DNA from: Aegilops tauschii subsp. strangulata | Taxonomy: Eukaryota > Streptophyta > Magnoliopsida > Poales > Poaceae | Reading direction: 5' to 3' | NCBI RefSeq assembly: GCF_002575655.3 | Contig: NC_053039.3 | Span: 375,573,633-375,637,632 of the forward strand | Length of the DNA: 64,000 nt | Shown here: one piece after another, positions 46,432 through 57,157 of the stretch | Position numbering within the stretch: position 1 is the first letter of the stretch | How the letters are laid out: every line of letters begins with the position of its first letter | Notes under the pieces: model-generated | Told to the model about the DNA's origin: nothing | Databases searched by the model: none | Seen by the model: only the letters and a program-made list of their open reading frames with translations | Made by a program: the position numbers and the translations under genes

Positions 46432-47842
46432 TGATAACCCACAAGTATAGGGGATCGCAACAGTTTTCGATGGTAGAATATTCAACCCAAATTTATAGAT
46501 TCGACATAAGGGGAGCAAAAGAATATTTGCAAGTTTTAGTAGTGGAGTTTTCAATTCAACCACACATGGAGATTAAATATCTGCAGCAAGATAATCAGTA
46601 GCACAGTGATATGATAGTTTTGATAGCAGTGGTAACAGTAACAATAACGATAACAATGATATCAATGATTTGGTAGCGGGTGTAATAGTAACAGCAGCTA
46701 TAGTAACTTAGCAAGAACAATAAGTGGAGAATTTGTAGGCATTGGATCGGTGAATTCGTTGTATGATATTCGTCATATAACAGTCATAACCTAGGGCAAT
46801 ATAGGAGTATCTCCAGTTCATAAATATGATGTAGGCATGTATTCCATAAATAGTCATACGTGCTTATGGAAAGAACTTGCATGACATCTTTTGTCCTACC
46901 CTCCCGTGGAAGCGGGGTCCATAAGGAAACTAAGGGATATTAAGGCCTCCTTTTAATAGAGAACCGGAACAAAGCATTAACACATAGTGAATACATGAAC
47001 TCCTCAAACTACGGTCATCACCGGAAAGTATCCCAACTATTGTCACTCCGAGGTCTGCGAATCCTAACACGTAGCAGGTGCATATAACTTGCAAGATCGG
47101 ATCTAGAACATAGATATAATGGTGAAAACATAAACGGTTCAGATCTGAAATCATGGCACTCGGGCCCAAAGTGACAAGCATTAAGCATGGCAAAGTCTTA
47201 GCAACATCAATCTCAGAACATAATGGATACTAGGGATCAAGCCCTACAAAACTAACTCGATTACATGATGAATCTCATCCAACTCCCTCACCGACCAACG
47301 AGCCTACGAAGGAATTACTCACTTCCGGTGGGGAGCATCATGGAATTGGCGATGAAGAAGGGTTGCTGATGACGAACATCGAAGATCCCCCTCTCTGGAG
47401 CCCCAAACGTACTCCAGATCTGGCCTCCTGATGAAGAACAGGAGGCGGCGGCGGCGGATCCGTCTCATGAAATGTGATAATTCTTTCTCCCTGTTTTTTT
47501 ATCCAAAAATAGGATTTTATAGCATCGGGATCAGGGTCTGCGGGGCCACCAGGTGGGCACAACCCACCTGGGCGCGCTTGGAGGGGGGCGCCCTGGTGGG
47601 TTGTGCTCATCCAGGCCCCCCCTGAGGTGGTTCTTGGCTCCAGTATTTTTCTTTTATTGCATAAAAATTCTCCAAAAATTTTTGTTCCATTCCGAGAACT
47701 TTTATTTCTGAACAAAAACAACACCATGGTAGTTTTGCTGAAAACAGCATCAGTCCGGGTTAGTTTCATTCAAATCATGCAAATTAGAGTCCAAAACAAG
47801 AGCAAAAGCGTTAGGAAAAGTAGATACGACGGAGACGTATCA
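46432..47842 (-). repeat. 5' LTR of gypsy C (1411 bp)
   Basis: Bounded by tgataaccc at 46432 and gagacgtatca at 47842. Colinear with the gypsy A LTR except for a 237-bp block (46750-46986) between two gtgaat repeats. Contains a gtaacaataac-type minisatellite near 46640-46700. Confidence 0.85.
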
Positions 47843-47904
47843 GGGAGCAAGTTGCTTCCCGAGGAAATACCACACTGGTCTCCTCATCTGGTGCCCCTAG
47901 CCAG

Positions 47905-49838
47905 ATGGAGGTTGATCTTGCTCCTGGTTCTTTGGCTTCACAGACAGAACAGGAAGAAGCGAAAAATGTAGAGCCCATGGCTCGCGAAGAAGAAGCTCAA
48001 GAAGTTGTACCGCCAGTTTTGCCTCAGCTAGATATACCACCAGTTTTGCCACAACAGACCGAAGGAGAAGATGTAGTGACTCAAGTAACCGGAGAAATTG
48101 TCATGTATCCTCCTGTTGTAAGCTCATCGAAAGAAAAGGCCCTAGTGCCTGAGAATGAGAAAGTCGCTGAAGGAGTTCCAGCGAAGGAAAATGAAGGACA
48201 GACCAGTGCTCCCGTGCCATCAGCTCCTGAGAAAGTAAAAAGGACACTTACTCCATTAAGGTCTATCGTTGAGAATGCGGCAGCTTCTAATGATATTCAG
48301 CCGATGGAAATTAGGGATGAAGAAAATCAAAAAAAATCCACAGGAATCATTTTCGCTATTTCCAGCTGAGTACGGCCCCAATGGCCCTGCATTCAATGAA
48401 CAACTTTATTTCTTGAAGCTTGCATTATTTGGGGTCAGCCCTTATGAAGGAGAAAGGACTTCTCTATCACCGAGGTACTGGACTGAAAAACAAGCCGTCT
48501 ATTATGCTCGGATTCTGCTTGGGAAGAGCACAATTTTAGATCATAAGATATTGAACTTCGCTGAGCTTGAAGGAATGCCCTGTTTTCACCATGCAATCAA
48601 ACATATTGAACATGCTCTTCTGAACGGATTCATGCACTTCAATCATGGCTGGAGCAAAGAGATTATCCTTCAGTTCTATGCCACGCTATATATCTCAGGA
48701 GATCTTGGCAACACCTCATCCTGGACCCTTGAATGGATGACTGGCAGAGAAAGGATCAAATGTTCGGCAGATCATTTTCTGGCACTAATAAATATTCCTC
48801 GATCTGAGCTTGAGAAGGATACCAAGCACATGCTGCATTTTTGGGATGTATCTGAAGCACAACTCCACATCCTGATGGATCCCACCATGGTTGGTGATGA
48901 ATGCATTGATGTTGATCCTAAAAAGTTGGCCTATAATAACAAAAGTGATATTTCACATTCTGTGCAATACCCTCACGCCAACAAACAGACGGATTTTAAT
49001 CAAAGGCATTGTGAGAAATGCACTTCTGGCCATGTCTCAAGGAATCAAGTCTGATATTCCTGACCTTTTCATTAGAAACCTTGCATGTGCTACTGACAAT
49101 CCTCGGTATTTAAAACCCTATGCCCCATGGATCATGTTTGCAATCGAGCAACTTATCAATCAGAAATTCTTCTGGGCGTACATTCCGAAAGTATTCATGC
49201 CACCAGTCCGTGACACTCTACGCATTGTGAAGGATAGTGGAAAAGGGAAGGAACCTGTTGATACTACTGCAAATGCTCCTGCGTCTGAAAATGCACCGAA
49301 GGTCAAGAAAGCCAGGGTTATAATCCCTCATGAGGAAAATCCATCTCTTTATGAGATTCGTATTCGCACACAGCAGACACTGGAAAGCCACATTAAGCTA
49401 GATAGAAAAGAAAAGGTGAAATTAATGACTGAGCTGAACTTGCTTCATAATCATACTCGCCAAATTCTTCTTCATGAGAAGGAAGCAAAGAAGCGATCGT
49501 GGACTTTGTTAAGGAAGCATTACTCTTGGAAGGATTTAGCCAAAAAGGCCATCCTGAAGGATTACAACCATATGGACTTACTTGTTGTTCTGCGCACCCG
49601 AAGACAAACTCCAGTGCTCCCACAGCGTTCTGCCTCAACGGATCTGTTGTTTGTCAACCATGATGATGAAATTGCAGATACAGCTAGTACTCTTATCTTC
49701 AAACCAGATGTTCATCGCTCCAAGCCATCCAGAGCTCAAACTGACACTCCTGTTTCTGCCTCGACAATTCCTCATTCTTCAGACACTAATTCGTCGAGTG
49801 GTTTTAATTCTGATTCTGAGGATTCTCCCACGGAGTAG
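47905..49838 (+). pseudogene. Extra ORF of copia 3, two frameshifts, function unknown
   Basis: The N-terminal part (from 47905) is acidic and Pro-rich with a repeated PPVLPQ motif. A frameshift falls at the run of eight A at about 48328-48337. The central part has LYFLKLALFGVSPYEGERT, HFNHGWSKEIILQFYATLY and TSSWTLEWMTG. A second frameshift lies near 48990. The C-terminal part has NPRYLKPYAPWIMFAIEQL, a charged predicted helix around 49380-49480 and a Ser/Asp-rich tail ending at 49838. Total length would be about 640 residues. The position downstream of pol and upstream of the polypurine tract is where some copia lineages carry an env-like ORF. No signal peptide or clear transmembrane segment is visible, so I do not call it an envelope. 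Confidence 0.6.
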
Positions 49839-50831
49839 TTCCTCGTATGTTTTCTCATTCCTTTTTGACACTTGTTGACAAAAGGGGGATAATTACATCG
49901 AGTGATAGTTATCGGGGTTCTTGCAGGGTGTTTTTATTCGCTTTTGGTTTTCCCTCGAACAATTTGCTTCATGAACTTATCGCACCGCTGTGGTGTTGAA
50001 ACACTCAGACGTCATGTAACGTTAATAACCCCCGCGTGCAATATTATTTGCTTCACACTAACTGTTTGTAGGTACCATCGAATGTGTTTTCCCATGAATA
50101 TCCTCGACAATTATCTATCTTACAGGGAAGAACATTTTTTCGTCGAAGAAGAATAGAAAATCATCATGTGATGATACTAAGGGGAAGAAGTACTTCAAGT
50201 ACTTAATGATCTTTAATTGTTATGGTTGGATATGGGCCGATTGTTATCCTTTATGATCTAAACCTTGCAGGAAGAGTTTGTCAGTCTAAACTGATATGCC
50301 ATATGATTCAGTGAAAAAGGGATTTTCCCTCGCAATTATTACTCGAACTATCTTCTTGTTGAATATCTAACATGTAGGGAAACCACATCTAAAAGTGTAT
50401 CCTTTCCAAACAACATATCTTTTTTTTCTTGCTCTGATTGTATCGAATATCTAACATGCGGGAAAACTACATCTCGTGTGGATTCAAATTGTGTTCTGAG
50501 AAAACCTTCATGATTGTATCCTTTGTCACAAATCTCTTTAAGCTTATCTTAAAATCTAACTCTATTCGAAGATTTTGTGACGCGAACCACCTCAGACACC
50601 GTCGAGTGCATTGATAGGAGTCAAGAATTAAATCATAGATCAATGTCACTTATACAAAGAATAATCTCGTTTCCCTCCGGAAGTTCATGCTCTGAAGCAT
50701 ATCTTAAGGGGGAGAATATTTTATCTTCGTGATTATCTCTCGTCTTTCATTATTCTTTGCATCTCATTCCATTCTTTATCTATACTTCGATGTGATTTGT
50801 TTTTTCAACAATCATCCAAAAAGGGGGAGAT
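49839..50831 (+). other. Non-coding 3' region of copia 3 with polypurine tracts
   Basis: About 1 kb with no supported gene. The functional polypurine tract is AAAAGGGGGAGAT at 50819-50831, immediately before the LTR. An earlier similar tract, acaaaagggggata near 49877, lies just after the extra ORF. Two such tracts are also present in the copia 1-type region at 26673-26860. Confidence 0.65.
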
Positions 50832-52444
50832 TGTTGGTGTAATATCTGCCTACCTTGTGTTTTGGAGATTGTTGACAGAAATAGGTATGGACTGATTTGT
50901 TTGCCAGTGCATACAGAGAGAAATAGTCCATACACAACTGAAGATAATGATGTCTTCGGTGCTGAGTTCGAGGAACTTCACCAAAGTATATCCGTGTTGT
51001 ATAGAAGAACGAGCTATATTATTGAAGTCATATAGTCGAGAAGAATGATGTGAAGAAATCGACCCCTTGAAATTTTTCTGCTGAAGAAGCTTTTCATTCG
51101 GTATTGTCGTCCGAAGTAATTGACTGCAGTGATGGAAGTCGAAGACAAAGTGAAGATGTAGTATTCATTTCATTGTTCTTCTTTTAGTCTTTTGAGTCAT
51201 AGAACCTCCGTACTATTAAGAGGAGTATAGGTTCTCATTTCTTAGATTCGTTGTGATGCTTAGCCACAACCTATGAAAGATGCGAGAGAAATCTCTTTGT
51301 GCTCTGAGCAAATACTTGTCAGCAAGAGACTGTGTTCTTCTTCTCTACAAGAGATTTGTCTTAGACCGAGGAGTTAGCATTACTTGCTCCGCAAGCAATG
51401 TTACCGTTGTGCTCAAATCCGACCATTGGACTCGTGACGTTTGGCCATTGGCTGATCCTGATGTCTAATTTGATCATTTCCCATCAGGGAAGGCTGCGGC
51501 TATTTCTGTTGGCTGCTCCGCTTGAGATTTATGAAAAGTTTGTTTTGAGCAACCCCTCTCCGAGTGATTTGAGTTTAAGATCCACCGAGAGAAAAATCAA
51601 GAGCCCAAACTTAGACAGTGGTTTAGCATCACAGTAGTTCTGAGTGAGAGTTCCTGTACCTATTACTCTTGAGAGCTGTGCACTCTCTAGACGGATAGGT
51701 TTCGGCTCGAGTGTTGAAGATTTGTTGTCTTCACCGAGCCTGATCTTCAGCAACCAAGAGTGATTGTGGTTCGCAAAGGTCAACTGAAGGTTTGGAGATC
51801 GCCGACAAGGATCTACCACGAGTGAAATCAACCTGAGTGTGATCAGCTCTGCGTTGAAGGAGAATAGGGTGAAGAGAGTTTATCTTCCATGTTAAGTCAC
51901 AACCCCTCCAACCAGACGTAGCCCTTTGGCAGAAGGGTGAACTGGTCTACCAAATCTCTCTGTTGCCATCGAGCACCACTGGTTAAATCTACTCTACTGT
52001 ATTTCCTTAAGCAAATTATATCCGTGCTCTGTGACAATAGTTTAATTGTTCATTCCATTATGTTGTCATCATCGTGTGTATCTGTGCTCATCCCGTTTCA
52101 TTTTTGTCACCTGTATTTATTCGTCACTATCATATTCCTCGGATTCGCTTGTGAAATCATTCCAGGGTATTATTTCTCAGTGGGTACCATGTTATATCTC
52201 TTTCTACTACATTTGTTTGCATGTTGCATTACTCTCTTCATGGTTAAACCTGTGATTTCTCAAGCTCATAATGTTATTACTGCTTTCATCGAAGAATATG
52301 CCTCTGACAAAGAAGATTGATTCAGCTCATTTCCTTCGTTATATTATTTCGCTACTGGGATTGGGATCGTCTTCAATACTTTCAAAAGAAATTTTGAATC
52401 TCCCATTCACCCCCCTCTGGTCGATAGACTCTTGGTCCTTACAG
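50832..52444 (+). repeat. 3' LTR of copia 3 (1613 bp)
   Basis: Starts tgttggtgtaatatc after the polypurine tract and ends tcttggtccttaca at 52444. The end block ttcacccccctctggtcgat is close to that of copia 2 (ttcacccccctctagtcgat at 19501-19520). No clear TATA box was seen. Confidence 0.8.
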
Positions 52445-52667
52445 CCATCACCGCCACCGGCTCAGCCACAACACATGACGAAAGCCGTTAGAGCAGCCAC
52501 AAGTTAACAAGGCCGGCACAATAGGACATCACCAACCCCACCACAAAGAGATTCGCTGAAGCGCAAGGTGCCCATGAAACAGGTTACAGCTGCCGCCGCA
52601 AAGCAAACCTGATCCCCTCATGCCCGAACTCGAGGATGACAACCTGCCAACAATACCGGCAGGGACC
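52445..52667. other. GC-rich host sequence between copia 3 and gypsy E
   Basis: No gene recognised. It continues at 58676 after gypsy E, as the GGACC duplication shows. Its character is GC-rich with gccgcc and caccacc runs, like a decayed coding or 5' untranslated segment. Confidence 0.5.
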
Positions 52668-53658
52668 TGATAACCCACAAGTATAGGGGATCAAATGTAG
52701 CCTTTCTCGATAAGTAAGAGTGTCGAACCCAACAAGGAGCTAAAGGTAGAATTAATATTCCCTTCAAGTTCTATCGACCACCGATACAACTCTATGCACA
52801 CTTAATGTCTGCTTTACCTAGAACAACTATGAAACTACTTTGTAGTTGTAAGGATAAGTTTGCAAGAATAAAACATGATGTACTTAGCGAGAATAAAACT
52901 AGGAGTAATTTGCAAGATAATAAAATTTAGTTGTTTAGTAGAAAGCTTTTGTAATACAAGAATGATTTGTCCCTAGGCAATCGATAACTAGACCGATAAT
53001 CATTCTTGCAATTTTATATGAGGGAGAGGCATGAGCTAACATACTTTCCATACTTCAATCATATGCACTTACGATTGGAACTCTAGCAAGCATTTGCAAC
53101 TACTAAAGATCATTAAGGTAAGCCCGATAGCATTAAGTAACAAGTCCACTTTACTCCCATACGCAACAAACCCCCTTACTCGGGTATAAGCTTCTGTCAC
53201 TCTCGCCACTCACTATAAGCGAATTATGAACGTATTGCAACACCCTACAACATAATCCCACTTGCTTGCGCGACATGGAGGGCACCATAGGACAACACCA
53301 AAATAAAACCGACAACTCAAACCAATCACGATCATCAATCAACCCATAGGACAAAACGAATCTACCCAAACATCATAGGATGGCCATTGGGTAATAATAT
53401 ATAGCATGAAGCACCATGTTTAAGTAGAGATTGCAACGGGTAGAAAGGTGTTACACCGCAGCATAGAGGGGGGGAGAGTTGGTGACGATGGCGGCGAAGT
53501 TGTTGGTGTAGATCGTCCTCGCGATGATTGCCCCGGTGGCGTTTTGGCGCTGCCGGGTGAGAGGGGGAGAGAGCCCCCCTCCTCCTTCTTCCTTGGTCTC
53601 CCCCTAGATGAGAGGAGAGTTTCCCCTCTGGTGCATGGCCGCCATGGCTCCCAGAGGG

Positions 53659-53706
<48 letters not shown>

Positions 53707-54173
53707 TTTCGCGTCTGTTTTCGGACCCCTTCACCTTTTTTATATTCCCAAAGATCCGTAACTCCGATTGGGCTGAAATTTTGAGCCGAATTTTGTCTGG
53801 AAATTATCTTTCTTGCAGCGAAAGAAGGGCATCAACCGCCTTACAAGGGAGTCACAAGCCACCACGGCGCGCCCACCCCCTGGTCGCGCCCTAGTAGCTT
53901 GTGGCCACCTCGGGCGCCGTCTTGCATTGATTCTTCTTCCCCAAAATCACATATATTCCAAAGTAAATCTCCGTAAATTTCTATCGCGTTTGGACTTCAT
54001 TTGATATGGATATTCTACGAAACAAAAAACATGCGACAAATAGGAACTGGCACTGGGCACTGTATCAATATGTTAGTCCCAAAAATAATATAAATTGTTG
54101 CCAAAAGTATATGAAATTTGTAGAATATTGGCATGGAACAATAAAAAATTATAGATATGATAGAGACGTATCA
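52668..54173 (-). repeat. 3' LTR of gypsy E (1506 bp)
   Basis: Bounded by tgataaccc at 52668 and agagacgtatca at 54173. Aligns along its length with the 5' LTR but differs at many bases and by a dinucleotide expansion at 53662-53704. The LTR pair is therefore not young. Confidence 0.9.
53662..53704. repeat. (TC)n microsatellite in the 3' LTR of gypsy E
   Basis: An uninterrupted run of about 21 tc/ct units. The matching place in the 5' LTR (58180-58200) has only a short tctctctctg stretch. Confidence 0.95.
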
Positions 54174-55656
54174 GCATCCCCGAGCTTAATTCCTGCTTGT
54201 CCTCAAGTAGGTAAATGATAAAAAAAGATAATTTTTTATGTGGAATGCTACCTAGCATAATATTGATCATATAATCAAAACATGGCATGAATATTAAGAC
54301 GCGAGTGATTCAAAGCAATAGTCTATAATTTGATATAAAGACATCAATACTCAGGCATCCGAACAGACAATCATGCCTTTCTGAATAAAAATGCTAAAGA
54401 ACGCTATCCCAACAAAATCATAGTCCTGTGATGCTCCATCTTCTTAACACAAAGTATTTATCATGTGCAACCCCGATGACAAGCCGAGAAATTGGTTCAT
54501 ACTTTTTAACACGCTTCAGCTCTTTCAACCCACACTCAATACATGAGCTTAAGCCATGGACATAGCACTATGGGTGGAATAGATGTGGTGATAGAGATCA
54601 ATAAGGAGAGGTCGAAAAGGGAGAAACTTTCGCACCAACTAGGTGGATCAACGGGCTATGGAGATGCCCATCAATCGATATCAATGCGAGGAGTAGGGAT
54701 TGCCATGCAACGGATGCACTAAATGCATGCTATAAGTGTATGAAAGCTTAACTGAAAACTAAGTGGGTTTGCATCCAACTTGCTTGCTCATGAAGACCTC
54801 GGGCATTTGAGGAAGCCCATCGCCGGAATATACAAGCCAAGTTCTATAATGAAAAATTCCCACTAGTATATGAAACCGACTACATAAGAGACTCTCTTTA
54901 TGAAAAACGTGGTGCTACTTTGAAGCTCTCGCCTCTCCTCATTCTTCTCATAGCAATACCTCCTCAAACTTCGAATACTTCATCCACACAAAACTTAACC
55001 GAACTTTTTATTAAAGGGATTAGTACATATACATGAAATCCCATCATGTCCTGTTGTAACATTATTGTAAAATTATAATAATACATTACCCATTGTATGT
55101 TATCATAATTATATGACCCCCAAGTCAATGGGGCTCAACAAGATTTCAAACATAAAAAAATAACGAAACTATAACAGCAATCTGTGAAAACAGGACAGTC
55201 TGTAAAGATGTAGATTGTGCATATACTTCTGTAGCCCAAAAACTTCTAAAAAATTAGACAAAATAAAAAAAATTGCATAGAAGTACCGTGTAAAAATTTC
55301 AGAAACTTTTGAAGTTCTAGTAAAAAAATTGTAAATTCACACACTACAACAAAAGTTTCTGTTTTTGCAAGCAATTTAAACATCTAAAGGCAAATCGTAG
55401 CACATTATTTTTATAATACAATGGATTTGTACTAGGGGATAATTATTTGTTTTTGAAAATTTTCTGTACTCAAGGTTCACAAAGTTTCCATGGGCATGAA
55501 CAAAGTTCAAGGCTAGCTCCCACTTCAATGGTGGTCATCTTTCTCACTTTCACTTTTCTTTTTGAAAAAGTTTTAGGTTCCCCTCTATATATATTTTTGT
55601 TTTTAAACTTTTTATAAGCACACAACAGAAATAAAGGACTCTCTAAAACTTCCGGG
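54174..55656 (-). other. Non-coding 3' interior of gypsy E
   Basis: About 1.5 kb of AT-rich sequence with no supported gene, between the unknown ORF and the 3' LTR. Confidence 0.6.
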
Positions 55657-56988
55657 TTATATCCCTGGCAGCGCTTTCTTTAAAGCCATTAAGCTAGGCA
55701 TAAAGTGCTCAAGTAAATGATCCACCCGGATCCCAAGGTATATCAAAGCCAATTTAATTAACAATGATTTGAAATTTAGTAGTGAGCATGAAGCAACATA
55801 TATCACATAATTACGAAGTCTAACTCTCTTACTATGCATGGGCATGTCACAAAAGAACAATTCATGCACACATAGTAAAGGCCAATGCATAGTATAAACA
55901 GTTTATTGCACTTTAATAGTATTAGAAACATAGATAGGTGGAGATGTAGTTCCTCTCTCATAATAACTGCAAGTAGGAGCAGCAAGCACATTCATATTAT
56001 ATTCATCAAAATCATCATGTAAAACGCAACCCATCAATATAATCCTTAATAAGCGCAAATTTCTCCAATACTGTGTAGTTGGGAGAATTCAAAAAGATAA
56101 TAGGACTATCATGTGTGGGTGCAAGAGCAACAATTACATTCTTAGCATAAGGAAGTATAGCAGGTTTATCTCCATAAGTATAATTGGCATCATGGCCACA
56201 AGTATAGCAAGCATCAATTTCATCGAAACAAGATATTTCAAACGAATCAAAGGGATCATAGCAATTATCATAGCATTCATCCTTTGGTAAGAACGAAGGG
56301 AAATTAAACAATGTATGAGATAAAGAGTTACTCTCATTAGAAGGTGGGCACGGGTAGCTAATCCGCTCTTCCTCCTTTTGTTCTTCGCTCTCCTCCTCAT
56401 CTTTTCATCTAATGAGCTCACAGTTTTAGCAATTTCTTCTTCCAGAGATTCCTGCAAAATATCAATCTCTTCTTGGACAGCGGAGGCGTCCTCAATATAT
56501 TATTTAACCTAAGCATTAGAAGCATAGTTTTCATAACAATATTTAAGTATGGAGAAAATTTCAGATTTGTAAAGAGTAGCATCATACTTTCCAACCAAAG
56601 AACCAATTTCATAGGCACTCTTAAAAGAAACAAAGTATTCAATTTGTTAAATATCATATTAATTATAAACACTCTTGGCATAAGAAGATAAGATTTCATT
56701 ATCCTTAAACTCACATTGGAAGGAAAGGCATTTTGTAGGGTCTTCACAACAACAAGTAAAATAATGTATTTTGCATAAGTTCCAAGCATAGCAATGCAAT
56801 TTACTAATATGATGCCATAAAAGTTTCCCTTTTTCATATAAGCGGTGTTGCACAAAACAAGCATGCTCATCTAATGATTTTACCTCAAATAAGCTAGTTG
56901 GGTTTTTAGCACGAGCACAAAGGGATCGAAGATGATCCCGGTAGGAAGCTTCTAAAGTATGATAGATTTTGGGTGATTCTTCAACCAT
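55657..56988 (-). pseudogene. Unknown ORF of gypsy E, multiply broken
   Basis: Reading leftwards from 56988: MVEESPKIYHTLEASYRDHL, DEHACFVQHRLYEKGKLLWH, then a Glu/Lys/Arg-rich helix-like piece (56134-56457). An acidic Tyr/Cys/Asp-rich segment follows with DECYDNCYDPFDSFEISCFD and FLNSPNYTVLEKFA (56015-56311). The end is a hydrophobic, Cys/His-containing tail (55657-55890) with LFFCDMPMHSKRVRLRNYV. At least four frameshifts and stops interrupt it. I recognise it as a protein common in Triticeae non-autonomous gypsy elements, of no known function. It does not look like gag or a polymerase. Confidence 0.5.
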
Positions 56989-57129
56989 TGGGTTAGCAAG
57001 TACAACTATTTTCTTGGTATTTTACGTTTCCTACCCATAACTAAAGATAGAAAACAAGAGCACAAAATAAAATATACTTAGTGATAAAGCAAACAAGTAC
57101 ACACGAGAATTTCACCCCACGCTATTGCT

Positions 57130-57146
57130 CCCCGGCAACGGTGCCA
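57130..57146 (-). other. Primer-binding site of gypsy E
   Basis: Minus-strand TGGCACCGTTGCCGGGG, 11 bases inside the LTR end, identical in layout to gypsy A and C. Confidence 0.75.
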
Positions 57147-57157
57147 GAAAAAGGTCT

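Larger units (their letters stand above)
45102..47842 (-). mobile_element. Ty3/gypsy element C (5' part only)
   Basis: Close relative of gypsy A: 5' LTR, primer site and gag, cut at about 45128 by element D. The flank outside the LTR is gggag (47843-47847). It is inserted in copia 3. The protease and everything beyond are missing from this side of D. Confidence 0.8.
47843..52444 (+). mobile_element. Ty1/copia element 3, 3' half
   Basis: Plus-strand: the rear of an extra ORF, a non-coding stretch, a polypurine tract and a complete 3' LTR. The 5' part with gag and pol is not in the window because gypsy C was inserted at 47842. The right flank is gccat (52445-52449). Its LTR shares motifs with copia 2. 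A SIRE/Maximus-type copia with an additional ORF downstream of pol is the best guess. Confidence 0.7.

Noticed and set aside
53448..53894. Open frame rich in Ser-Leu across the TC microsatellite in gypsy E
   Set aside because: It is antisense to the element, made largely of the dinucleotide repeat, and has no counterpart frame in the 5' LTR.
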